DNA of 64,000 bases from Hysterangium stoloniferum (lineage: Eukaryota; Basidiomycota; Agaricomycetes; Hysterangiales; Hysterangiaceae). The stretch is taken from positions 620,001 to 684,000 of the forward strand of contig WHVD01000013.1 of NCBI GenBank assembly GCA_015178975.1. Direction: 5' to 3'. Positions within the stretch are counted from its first letter, which is position 1; the number at the start of each line of letters is the position of its first letter. A program made the position numbers and the translations under genes. Shown here piece by piece: positions 1 to 10,060 of this stretch. The notes below the pieces were generated by a model that was not told the DNA's origin, ran no database searches, and saw only the letters and a list, made by a program, of their open reading frames with translations.

Positions 1-189
1 GAAAAGACGGTGCCTAAGAAGGCGGCCCCCAAGGAGGAGGCTAAGAAACAGTCTCTTCCTCCGCTGAGTGGGCTGGTAGATTCTGATAGTGCCCCTGACG
101 GTGGTGATGGCGGTGGTAATAATAGTGGTGGCGATGGCGGTAGCGGTGGTGGTGGCGATGGCGGTGGTGGTGGCGGTGGCGGTGACTGA
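1..189 (+). CDS. C-terminal end of an unidentified protein (truncated by window edge)
   Basis: Frame 1 is open from the first base to a TGA at 187-189, giving 62 residues. The first part is charged (lysine, glutamate and alanine rich), the last third is almost pure glycine with aspartate, encoded by GGT/GGC repeats. Such tails are low-complexity and do not identify a family. The neighbouring 3' sequence recurs in diverged form near 1134, so this gene end belongs to the same duplicated block as the LCHN-like gene start. Whether it is a last exon or a continuation of a longer exon cannot be seen here. Confidence 0.5.
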   Translation, partial: EKTVPKKAAPKEEAKKQSLPPLSGLVDSDSAPDGGDGGGNNSGGDGGSGGGGDGGGGGGGGD

Positions 190-594
190 TCTCATTGTCA
201 AGAGACGAACTATGAATTCATCATGTCTATAATAACTCTTCAAGCAGCCTGGACTAATTTCAATGCGTAGTACAATCGTCAAAGCAATTACGATGAAGTG
301 ATAGCAAGAGATGAGTGCACATAGTCAAGCAAAAATGCTCCGGCTCGGGCCAGTAGAATTGCCTCGTGCCCGTTGTCGGCGAGTATAGCAACGTTGAGTT
401 ACTCTACGAACAATCCCACAGAGTTGAGGCTCACGTTTAAGTCCCCGCTTTATAGCCGCCTGCATCTGGCCGGCTTTTACATGTCGAATATTTCCTCAGA
501 GAGTTCAACTCGTCGCGGTCCACAGGATACCAGTGGGTTTCTTACCTTTGCGACCGAAGTTCTGAGAACAGCTCACTTGGATTGTTTCTCGTAA
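184..594 (+). repeat. Duplicated block, copy A (diverged copy of the LCHN gene 5' region)
   Basis: The block begins with GACTGATCTC after the Gly-rich stop and runs through a short reading frame at 481-594 (MSNISSES...). It parallels 1134-1660 in order and spacing: the same post-stop segment, the same CACATAGTCAAGC motif, GAGTTACxCTACGAA, CTTTATxxTAGCCGCCTGC, then an ATG followed by a Ser/Arg-rich stretch and a shared SGFL. In copy A the reading frame stops after 37 residues, so only promoter and N-terminal coding sequence were duplicated. Confidence 0.65.
481..594 (+). pseudogene. Truncated N-terminal fragment of LCHN-like gene
   Basis: The 37-codon frame from ATG 481 ends at TAA 592-594. 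It matches the N-terminus of the downstream LCHN-like protein at the positions RGP-D-SGFL and then diverges. No donor site leads it into further LCHN-like sequence, so it looks like a dead 5' fragment left by a tandem duplication. Confidence 0.45.
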
Positions 595-1133
595 ACCTGA
601 AACTGTTGGCGCACCGTAGTGGTGCAACGTTCTGCTTCGGTTTCCTTAGGGGATCCCTCCGGCCGTTTCCACAGGCCTTCAAATGAAGGCTACACGCAGT
701 ATACTCAGCGATCAGGGGAGCCTTGGTCTCAACACCGCGTTGACTATATATACCCAATCCATGCCTGTGCGATTCATACTATACCCTTTATCGTACGGCC
801 CAAGTATTAGCCTCGGCTTCCTTGATTGCAGTTCTCCTACTGATCACCAATTTGCCTGTATTCAACAATCCTAAATGCAGAGGAATGGAAAGGCTATGAC
901 GACAAAAAGAAACATTCCGAAAGGCATAGCTTTATGAACAAGCTTAAAAAAAAAAACAGGACATTGGGGCGAAAGAAAATGGCGCGTGCCGGCCAAGTGG
1001 CAAAAACAGCCTGTGCCACCACCGATCAAGCTGATAGATTTCAGCCCTTTCCACTAATTCCGTGGTGCTCATTCCAGTAGATGTTTAATACCGTTGTGGT
1101 CATTCTGGTGGTGACGACACTGGTAGTAGGGAA

Positions 1134-1660
1134 TGACTGATCTCGTCGCCGAAGGACGAGCTGTGTATTCATGTAACAACTCTACAAGTAGTCTGAAATG
1201 ATTCCCGTTTGTACTTCAGTCATCAGAGCCATTACATTAAAAGATGAGAGAGAGCAAGAGCTGTACTAGCCACATAGTCAAGCCAAATCCCCAGCAGGCA
1301 CCATCGCAGCACCTGCGTGGATAACGCTCCGGCTTAAATGGGCTAGTAGATCTATCTTTCCTCCCCAGCATACCCGTCGTCGCACAGCATGGCAACCTCG
1401 AGTTACCCTACGAAGAATCTCGCGGAGTCGTGGTAGAGGTTCAAGTTTTGAAAATTCATATCCATCAATTCCCACGCTTTATGCTAGCCGCCTGCGTTCG
1501 GCCAGGGAGTAGCAGGCTGCGATCTATCTGGGTGGCCCACATACCTTTTGGCTTTTACCATGTCGGATGCTGCGAGGTCTTCGGGTCTTCGCGGTCCGCG
1601 AGATATCAGTGGGTTTCTCATGTTTTGCGACGGACGTCCTGGGCTCACCGCGGCTTTTCG
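1134..1660 (+). repeat. Duplicated block, copy B (intact promoter and first exon of LCHN-like gene)
   Basis: This is the partner of 184-594. It starts at the same GACTGATCTC word and ends inside the first exon of the LCHN-like gene. Copies differ by many substitutions and small indels, so the duplication is old. Copy B is judged the functional one because its ATG at 1548 continues into a conserved multi-exon protein. Confidence 0.65.
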
Positions 1661-3464
1661 CGATCTAGTTGCCATATTCCACTGCTCATTTCACCCTACG
1701 CGCGGAAATATTATAGACTGGCATATGAAAGCAAGTGATGGTCGGTCAAACCTTGTGTAGTTCCGCCCCCCACGTTAACTAGACTTGCATGAAAGATCTG
1801 AAGCTGGACGGTGTTGAATTCACGGCCTTGCCTAGTGGATTGCATCTTGTCGATACGGACGTTGTGTAAGCCAGCACTGCTGAATATCACGGCTTGTCTT
1901 GACGAGCTACACTATTGTTGCAGACACATAACTCACAAGGTTCATCATGGAATATCTGTCTTCCGACGGCGACAAACAGACGAGGTATAGTTCTTCGGTG
2001 GCTGATATGATACTCATACCTGTCGCACTCATGTATTCTAGGCAGGAATGCGTGGCTTCCGTTTGGAGTCGCTCGGCATACTTGTCGCACAATCGCCGCG
2101 GCCACGACCATGGAGGCATCTCGCAGCACTCAAAGAACTTTCTAGTTCGCTCGAAACCCATTGGGTTTCCAGGCAATCACAATATTCGGATATAAATGCT
2201 AGAGACTGGTCACTTCTTGAAAAATGGTACAACGATCGTGTGTTCCGCCGCATAGGAGAGCAAGGAGAGTGGCTGGGCTGGGACGAAGAGCTATCATCTG
2301 ACAGCGTATGCTAATTTTATTATAAATTGCAATGACTTGCTGATTCCTTAGAACTTATTGTCAGTCAAATCACCCGGCTTTACATCTACCGCATTTATTG
2401 CGAATTTTGGGCCCTTCTTCACTGACGCTGTATAAGCACGCACTGGCACGACGCCGGGTTCTCATTTACACAAACCCACCAGTGGAACCGGCATGTATTC
2501 TTGCTCAAATCGCCGCTGACATTTGTGGTGGAGGAGGTGCGCCGAATGTTCTGGGTATGGTGGGCATAGGACACATCGAGAAATTGGATACGGAGAGCCG
2601 GGGCGGTCATGGTTGGATCGCATGTAAGCAATGTTTGCTCAGAAGCTAGTTCATCTTTCACCTCACCTTATTACAGGCACAACCGATGCCATTTTCCTGG
2701 AGAAGCCTTCTCTGTACGATCTTGTCATAGATATGACCACATCGCGTCCGGCACGGCCAGCCTTCTTTGTCACACGTCCTGCACTTGCCTCACCACGCGG
2801 TCCTCGCCATCGACTAGTTCCCGTCCGCTTCACATTCAGTGACGTGCGTCTCTGGTCGGAACTTGAACGCACACTGCGTGCCGACGCTGACGAAGCTGGC
2901 AGCAATGCCGAGAGCAAATCCCGGTGGACAGATGGATGGCGCTTGTATGAAGATGTCTGTGTAGCGTGTGCAGGTGCGTGGATGGGCGGATGGCGAAGTG
3001 GTAACAGCGCATGGGGCATTGGGAGCAGCGGCTCCCTCCATGTCAACAAAAGCGGCGGAATTAGACTCGACGGGGATGATGATGGCATTCGAAACGCTGG
3101 AAGAGGAATAGAAGGTCGACCGGTTATGACAACGTCGCCAAGCTCGACAGTAATCTCGAAGGAAGGGCTATCAAGGCAAGTCCAGACAACCTTGGCCCTG
3201 TTGAACACATTCCACGCGCATTCGGAATTCTTGTCAGAACGACTGTCAGAGCTGCTTGACGAGGCGAGTGCGGATTCGAACTCGACGGAGACGTTGGTAC
3301 TTCATCCGAGAGACGTCATGTCGCTTGAACTAGGTGTGCTAAGTGATCTGGATGCGAGGTTCCTTGAATGGCTCGCGGAGAGGAACAAGAAGTCGGGAGG
3401 GCGAAAAGTCATTGTCAAGCGCGGGTGGAAGGACCTTTTGGCAGTGTTGCTTGGTTTCGGCTGA
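1548..3464 (+). CDS. LCHN/DENND11-family protein (DENN-related), 544 aa, six exons
   Basis: Exons 1548-1740, 1796-1865, 1924-1984, 2042-2305, 2365-2623 and 2677-3464 join without a break (1635 bp). The N-terminus LVAIFHCSFHPTRGNIIDW followed by LDGVEFTALPSGLHLVDTDVV, then RGFRLESLGIL and ILGPSSLTLYKHAL, matches the LCHN/DENND11 family, whose vertebrate members carry a divergent DENN module linked to Rab GTPases. The C-terminal part (from about residue 285) has SLYDLVIDMT and ends in a conserved ELGVLSDLDARFLEWLAE segment as in fungal members; a stretch between about 320 and 410 is variable. Introns are 51-59 bp. ATG 1548 is chosen because it opens the first conserved exon. Cellular role in fungi is not known; membrane trafficking is inferred from the DENN relationship. 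Confidence 0.75.
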
Positions 3465-3715
3465 AGCACGGCCCGTCTAAGGACGACATATTTTACGCTA
3501 TATATACCACTAATTATTTGCTATCTTGCCTTTTTATTTTTTTTCATAGCTTTTGGGACCTGCTGTCGAGAGCTGTGTATTTTATATTCCCAATGACGTC
3601 ATAGAGAATTAGGTAGTGCCCAATCAACAAGAGCGAGTTTGTCACTTGGTGAGACCAGTTACCCCATAATTTCAAATAAGATTACCCGGGATAATCAACC
3701 GTCGACTAAGACTTA

Positions 3716-4686
3716 ATGCTCACTAGACTCCGAGCCCTCACACACCATCTTGTCCAGTCCCGTACAATGACAACCAAAATTCACAACTCCAACACTGCTT
3801 GCTGCTCGATCCCTCCCGTTCGGTCTTCTTACGAACCTAAAGGGTCTTTCAAAGCCTATGCAGGATTCAGCAAAACCTATCAAACTGGCCCGGAGGGCAC
3901 CAGCCGTGCTCTCATCGCTGTGTATGACATCTTCGGGTTCTGGCCACAGACTCAGCAAGGAGCCGATATCCTTGCAGAGACACTCCAAGTGAGGGTCATA
4001 ATGCCCGACTTTTTTGAGCCCGATGCTGCGTTTCCCATGGAGTACTATCCCCCAGATACAACCGAAAAGAAGGCTGCAATACAGGCTTTCTTTGGAGGTC
4101 CCGCGAAGATGGACAAGACCCTCCCGAATGTGAAGAAAGTAGGCGATGCACTCAGGGCAGATGGATACAAGAATGTCGGCGTGTATGGGTATTGCTGGGG
4201 TGTGTGCCTGGCTCTTTCATCGATGGCCTGACATGTTCTGAGATGCATGATAGGCGGAAAGGTTGCGACCCTCACCGGTGCCGACAGCAGTTTTGATGCG
4301 GTTGCGGCTATCCATCCAGCGTGAGATTAATTAATTACACCTTCGCGTCATCAATCATTACATAATGTCATAGAATGCTAGATGCATCGGATGCCAAGAG
4401 TCTCGCTGTTCCTCTCGGTCTCTTCCCATCCAAAGATGAGCCCATTGCGGAGGTGAGATTCGACTGTATCGGACTCCAGCCTTGTCTGACATTTCCTCAG
4501 TATGAGAAACTTGTGAAAGCCATCTCCGACAAACCCTTTGCCTCCAGGAATGCATACAAACTCTATCCGACTGTCCACCACGGCTGGGCTGCTGCTCGCG
4601 CAGATCTCAGTGACCCCGAAAACAAAAAGCAATATGAGGATCTGTATGGGACTTTAGCTGGGTTCTTCCAAGGCGTGTGGGCGTGA
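3716..4686 (+). CDS. Dienelactone hydrolase family alpha/beta hydrolase, 271 aa
   Basis: Exons 3716-4199, 4254-4320, 4374-4452 and 4501-4686 (816 bp). The fold is read from FGFWPQTQQGADILAE, the nucleophile elbow GYCWGG (Cys160), the acid in SKDEPIAE (Asp205) and the base in HHGW (His237), the Cys-Asp-His triad of dienelactone hydrolases. In this family the nucleophile is Cys, unlike most alpha/beta hydrolases. Substrate is unknown; fungal members are often annotated broadly and need not act on dienelactones. A second in-frame ATG at 3767 would give 254 residues, close to the usual family length. The extra 17 residues from 3716 contain three Arg, two His and no acidic residue, resembling a mitochondrial presequence. 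Confidence 0.85.
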
Positions 4687-4900
4687 GCGATGCCTCATTT
4701 CTGGTAGTCGCCCTAATTTTGAAACGCTTGCCATTGAGTGGCGTTGAATGAGAAGTGTACATCGAAGAGGCTGACAATAACAATTTTTTTCTCTACTGCC
4801 CCTGACTGATGGCCACCAATATTAAGCGCATCGATCGATCAATATGCATGCATCATGCGTTGATAATTGGCCACCGGCCCCAAATAGGCTCAAGTGGCGC

Positions 4901-5118
4901 GAAACTCGTCGAGGCTTTTGTGTCGACTGCAGGTATGGAAACTTTGTCAAATTTAGATTCTAATTGTCGCCTCGTGGAGCTCTGGCTAATGATTCAATTT
5001 ATGGAGGGAAACTCATTGAGCCTTGTGTCGACTGCAGGTATTGAAACGTTGCCAAATTTAGATTCTCATTGTCGCCTCGCGGAGGCAGGAGACTCTGGCT
5101 AATGATTCGATTTACGGA
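4901..5118. repeat. Two-copy tandem repeat of about 106-111 bp
   Basis: Copy one spans about 4901-5006 and copy two about 5008-5118. Both contain GTGTCGACTGCAGGTAT, then CAAATTTAGATTCT, ATTGTCGCCTCG and TCTGGCTAATGATTC in the same order. They differ by a few substitutions and a small insertion (GGCAGGAGAC) in copy two. The repeat lies between the hydrolase stop and the Argonaute promoter. Confidence 0.85.
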
Positions 5119-5203
5119 CATCCGATCTGAGTCGGTCGTAGCTCCCTGAGATCCCGCATTAGGTATGACTGTGTAACCTTTTGTTTCTTTGCTTCCGTGC
5201 GGC

Positions 5204-5211
5204 TTTATATA
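5204..5211 (+). promoter_or_regulatory. Possible TATA element of the Argonaute gene
   Basis: TTTATATA lies 52 bases before the first minisatellite unit and about 410 bases before the Argonaute ATG. If it is used, transcription would start near 5235 and the whole minisatellite would be transcribed in the 5' leader. This is inference from one short motif. Confidence 0.3.
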
Positions 5212-5262
5212 TCCTGTCCTCCTCGCCTTCAGTTTCTCTGTAACATCCCCTCCCCCTAACAT

Positions 5263-5601
5263 CCCCTGCCACTAACCTCATCCCCTGCCACTAACCTCAT
5301 CCCCTGCCACTAACCTCATCCCCTGCCACTAACCTCATCCCCTGCCACTAACCTCATCCCCTGCCACTAACCTCATCCCCTGCCACTAACCTCATCCCCT
5401 GCCACTAACCTCATCCCCTGCCACTAACCTCATCCCCTGCCACTAACCTCATCCCCTGCCACTAACCTCATCCCCTGCCACTAACCTCATCCCCTGCCAC
5501 TAACCTCATCCCCTGCCACTAACCTCATCCCCTGCCACTAACCTCATCCCCTGCCACTAACCTCATCCCCTGCCACTAACCTCATCCCCTGCCACTAACA
5601 T
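5263..5601 (+). repeat. 19-bp minisatellite, 18 tandem copies, upstream of Argonaute
   Basis: The unit CCCCTGCCACTAACCTCAT begins at 5263 and recurs every 19 bases up to 5586. Seventeen copies look identical and the last is complete only to CACTAAC before the sequence changes to ATCCCCTTCCCTCCC. The array ends about 20 bases before the ATG at 5621. The unit has no ATG and no AG dinucleotide, is pyrimidine-rich, and contains CACTAAC. A degenerate half-unit (CCCTCCCCCTAACAT) precedes it. Confidence 0.97.
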
Positions 5602-5620
5602 CCCCTTCCCTCCCAAAAAA

Positions 5621-8600
5621 ATGGCGACTCACTCAGGTAGTCGTCAAGGTCGTAAACCTGGAACAGCAGGTCGAGCTGTTCAGGTTACCACAAATTCTTT
5701 CCCCGTAGTAAACTTGCCCGCTAATACGTTTTACCAATATGATGGTGCGTACAAATGACCTGGAAAATGGCTATCAATATCAACCCTGACCACTCTTTCG
5801 ATGTATGCACATATTAGTTGGTGAGCGAGGCACTGTCTTCCTCGATGGTTTGAAAGAAATTTTTACGTTGTTTTAGTAATCGACGGACAGTTTAACAGAA
5901 GGCGCAACCTCCTTGTCTGGTTTAATCTTCAGGTTCAGTATGCTGCGATATTCAATCCTCGTGCTGCATACGACGGCGAGAAGAACATGTTTCGTGCGAC
6001 AATACTCGATCTTCCCAACAATGCCGGTAACGTATGTGGCGCCGATCTCGAATCATTTCTTATGCTAACCTAAGATGCAAGTTTGTGGTGTATCTAAATG
6101 GTAATGCAACGGAGGCAAGGCGTAAGCAACTTCCGGGCATAAACGTGAAACTCACACTAGTCGGCCGCATCAATCCCAGGTAGGTATAGTCATCGTCGTT
6201 ACCCATTGAATGGAATTAATTATACAACATCAGCTCTTTAGTTGCCGTTCTGAGAGGTCACCGTGGAGCAACGATGGGTTCTGAGGAACTTACGTCTATC
6301 ATGCTACTCAATGTTTTGGTAAAGATGGCGCCCCTCTTGTGAGTTGTTTAACACTGCACCCGCTCTTTCCATAACGTAACAACAATCCCAATAGGATCTG
6401 TATCAATAAAAACACCAACAATCCCGACCCTCATCCCTCAACTGCTCGCTCATTTTTCGTGCAAAGCAAGAGCGTGGATGTGAGTATATGCTCTTTGATC
6501 CTTTTCGCATTTTAAAACCAATTTTATCTCCCAGATTGGTAAGGGTCTTGAAATGTGGCGTGGATATTTCCAGTATGTGCTATTATGAACACAGTAGGTA
6601 TCAATATCATACCTTCCTACAGATCCGTCCGCCCTTCTATTGATAGGCTAATAGTCAACGTGGATGTTACATCTGCCGTCATGTGCGCACAATAATCTTC
6701 GCAAGGACACATCCTTAATTTCTCTTATCAGGTACCAGGGCGGCCCTCTCATATCGCTTGCCATGAATTTTCTCGGTTTCAACAACGTGGCCAAGCTCGG
6801 AATTCCGGACGTGGACGAGCGTACAATTCGCATCTTGGACGGGTTTTTGACGGGTCTTTTGGTTTCTTATACTATGTCCGATCCTGAGAGGCCTGGAAGG
6901 CCTAAAAAGTACAAGACCATCAAAAGTGTAGAAAATTTCTGTGCCAATGAGTTCAAGTTTGATTGGAAGGGCCGGCGGTGCACGATATCGGTATGGCTCC
7001 AAGATGTCTTATTTGCTCCGCCGACTTCTGCTGACAATGCGTAGGAATATTTCTGGCGGACGTACAACTATACTATCAAGTATGGACAGATGATCTGCGT
7101 GAATTTGTCAAGCAATAGGCAAGTCATTCTGCCGATGGAGGTTCTTGACGTGAAGCCTGGACAATTTTACAAGAGGGTCCTGTCACCTGCCGAAACGGCA
7201 CGGGCTATTAAGTTCTCGAGTCCGAGCCCGGTGAGTTCTCTTGTACAATCATGATTCACGTAAATTAATTTTTCCATTGCAGAAAGAGCGACTTGATGAC
7301 ATTAAAGACGCTTGGAAGGTAAACCCATACCAGTGATATATCAACTTATTTATTCGTTGTTTAACTTATGCCGCATCAGTCCGAAGTTTTCGCATACAGC
7401 GATTCTGACCTCTTACGTTTCTCTGGTATGACAATTGCGACTGCGCCCATGGTTATTCCGGCAAGAACGCTCGCCCCTCTCAAAATCACGTATGGCGATA
7501 ATTTCGAGGAAGTAAGTCATTATTTGCCCACACGATCTTACTGCTGATCCGATGCCCCTTCGTCAGAATCCTATTAATGGCGCCTGGAATGTCATGAACC
7601 GGAAATTTGTTGTACCCATAAGTGTACCATCCTGGGCAGTGATGGTCTTTGACCAGGATATAAGTCTCAAAGAGGCAGAAGGCTTTGCCATAAGCCTTCA
7701 AAAGGCATGTGCGGCATTAGGTGCGTGATCACATCAATTCATTTTGCTGTACTGATAGTGACACTTACAGGAATGAGTGAGTGATGCTGAAACATACAAG
7801 TTATTTTAACTCAACGGTGGTTCATCAGACTTTACATCATCCAGGCCGCCGTTTATCCTGGGCAACCCGCAGGGTAACTACGAATCCCTAGCCCGAGTGA
7901 GTCTGCCGTCTGATGATTCACATTAAATATACTTCCTTATCAACTTATATTATAATACGACGTAGCAATTTGACGATGCCTGTGGTTCTGCTGAGAGGAC
8001 ATTTCGGGGTAAACCCTCGTTTATTTTGGTCATATTGCCGGAATTCGCCCCAGACATCATTACTGCTGTAAAGTACTGGGGGGATTGTCAGAAGGGCTGC
8101 CCGACTCAATGTGTGGTATGTGCTGATACATGTTTTCTTTCCAGATATTTACTGTGGATAAATCTTTCATAGAAGCGTAGTAAGATACGAAAGGCAAACA
8201 ACCAATACTGTAACAATGTGGCTCTTAAGTGAAATTTCCTAATTATATTGTGCTAGTTTTTGGAATCTAACCTATGGTCTTCAGAGTCAACATCCGCATT
8301 GGAGGCGTCAATTGGTATCCCAGTGAATCCCTCTATGTTATGCAGTATTTGAAATCGTCCCCGATTATGGTAGTAGGTCAGAAATTCCACAAACAGTTTC
8401 CATTCAATATTGATATCCGGCAATAGGGGCAGACGTCAGTCATGCCGGACCTGATACACAGAGGCCGTCTGTAGCAGGATTGGTTTCTTCGGTCGATGAG
8501 AAGATGTGTCGATATGTAGCATCAACATCGGTTCAAGAGAGTAGAGTCGAGGGCATCATCGGACTGGGTGACATGATGGCAGTAAGTCTATAATAACATT

Positions 8601-9643
8601 TTGACATACTTCGTCTCCTGATTTAGATCACCAGAACGCGATAACGATGTTCGATAGATACCAGCAAGTAGTCCATCACCAAAGTAACCCACTTAAGGGC
8701 GTAATATTTTATCGGTGATTACTGATTACGACGAACCATTATTTTTTGTTTCGTCTACTGAAACTGTACCCTTCTCACAGTGACGGTCTTTCAGAGGGCC
8801 AGTTTGACGTGGTGGCGCGTGAAGAAATCAGGATTATACAAAGTAATTAGTTATCTGTCAATGCGATGTGGCTCTGACTGTGATATACAGCGGTCTTTCA
8901 GAGGTTGAATGTCAACGCCAAACTCGTGTATATCGTTGTCGGCAAGAGGCATCATATTCGATTTTTCCCTCCGAATGGTGGTGGTGATAGGAGCGGCAAC
9001 TGTGAAGCTGGACTCGTCGTTGATCAAGTTCTCGTGCATCCTATCGAATATGATTTCTACCTGCAATCGCATACAGGTATCCTTGGAAGTATGTTCCGCT
9101 GTTTTTCAGACGCCTCACTTTGAGATCGTACTTAACCTTTGTATAGCGAGTCGTTCTGCGCATTACACTGTGTTACTAGATGAATTGGATTTGCCCTCTG
9201 ATGGCATTCAAGGAATAACATTCGTACTCTGTCATGTACGCCATATCGTCCTATGAAGATCCTAATTAACATGTATTCCATAGGTTTACGGACGCGCGAC
9301 GCGGTCGGTCTCCATTCCAGCTCCAGTATATTGTGAGTTTAATTAGCCACCTAACATGCGAATAACATTTTCATTTTACCTTCAAATCCCTTAGATGCGG
9401 ATGTGAGTTCCTTTGACTTCCCTATTTATCGGTGACCCTTCATACTCGCCTTTCAGCTTGTTTGTGGACGGGCTACATACCATTCTCTGTTGTTCCGCGG
9501 CGGCGGCGAGTCTTCTACGCTTGAAGAGCACAAAGAGGTTAGAGAGTTAAAGCACCATAAAATTATTGTATTTGACCCTTGTCATGTTTCAGGCTTTCTG
9601 CAAAATCCATCGCAGGATGGAGACGTCAATGTACTGGATATAA
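5621..9643 (+). CDS. Argonaute protein, 858 aa, 26 exons
   Basis: Twenty-six exons (5621-5744, 5877-6031, 6082-6179, 6234-6338, 6395-6479, 6535-6572, 6623-6682, 6732-6990, 7045-7230, 7283-7318, 7380-7511, 7567-7720, 7771-7776, 7829-7896, 7966-8115, 8173-8228, 8285-8376, 8427-8581, 8635-8714, 8781-8842, 8891-9088, 9147-9235, 9284-9332, 9395-9402, 9457-9537, 9593-9643) join to 2577 bp in frame. Order: N domain (about 20-150, NPRAAYDGEKNMF), PAZ (about 220-350), PIWI (about 500-830). PIWI shows GADVSH (Asp604), Glu643 in RVEGI at the glutamate-finger spacing, FYRDGLSEGQF (Asp681) and PVYYADLV (Asp815), so the tetrad is D-E-D-D instead of D-E-D-H. GKRHHIRFFP and FDFYLQSH-type segments bind guide and target. 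The protein should be slicing-competent and act in small-RNA silencing (quelling or heterochromatin type). Exons of 6 and 8 nt are unusual. Confidence 0.95.
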
Positions 9644-10060
9644 ACCCCTTCGTTTCCGTTTTGTCGGACTTCTTGGCATGTTCTTCCTTGGCTTTGATGT
9701 TCTGGGTGTCGCAAAACCGAGGTTCTTCCACATCGATTTTGCGACTCCTGCAACATACTCCCACTCCTTGTCCTGGGTGTGTAGGATTGCCGTTGTTATG
9801 TTCCATCTATTTTTATCAGGTTTGTCGATATCCTGGCATGTCCCCGTTGTTCGAAGCAGTATACGTTAGAGGTAGAGAGTCGTCTCTCTTGGTGTCTGTC
9901 TAGGTTTCTTGTGTCCATATGAACAAAGCTTGTTATGCATTATTTTCGCGGGAGGATAATTGTGATTTTATGTATGATGATGAAACAGCACTCCTTCGAC
10001 AGGGTTTTATTTTCTGTACTCAATAAGATGAACTAGTTAAGACTGCCAATGTGAACCAAG
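9644..10060. other. Intergenic space between convergent Argonaute and ureD
   Basis: Both flanking genes end here. Open frames over 9579-9903 continue past the Argonaute stop but have no conserved character, so they are taken as 3' UTR. No RNA gene or repeat is seen. Confidence 0.5.

Noticed and set aside
457..757. Short genes on either strand around 540-870
   Set aside because: They overlap each other, have no family pattern and lie in the duplicated non-coding block.
9579..9903. Frames continuing after the Argonaute stop as a separate gene
   Set aside because: They overlap the last Argonaute exon in other frames and have no conserved content.
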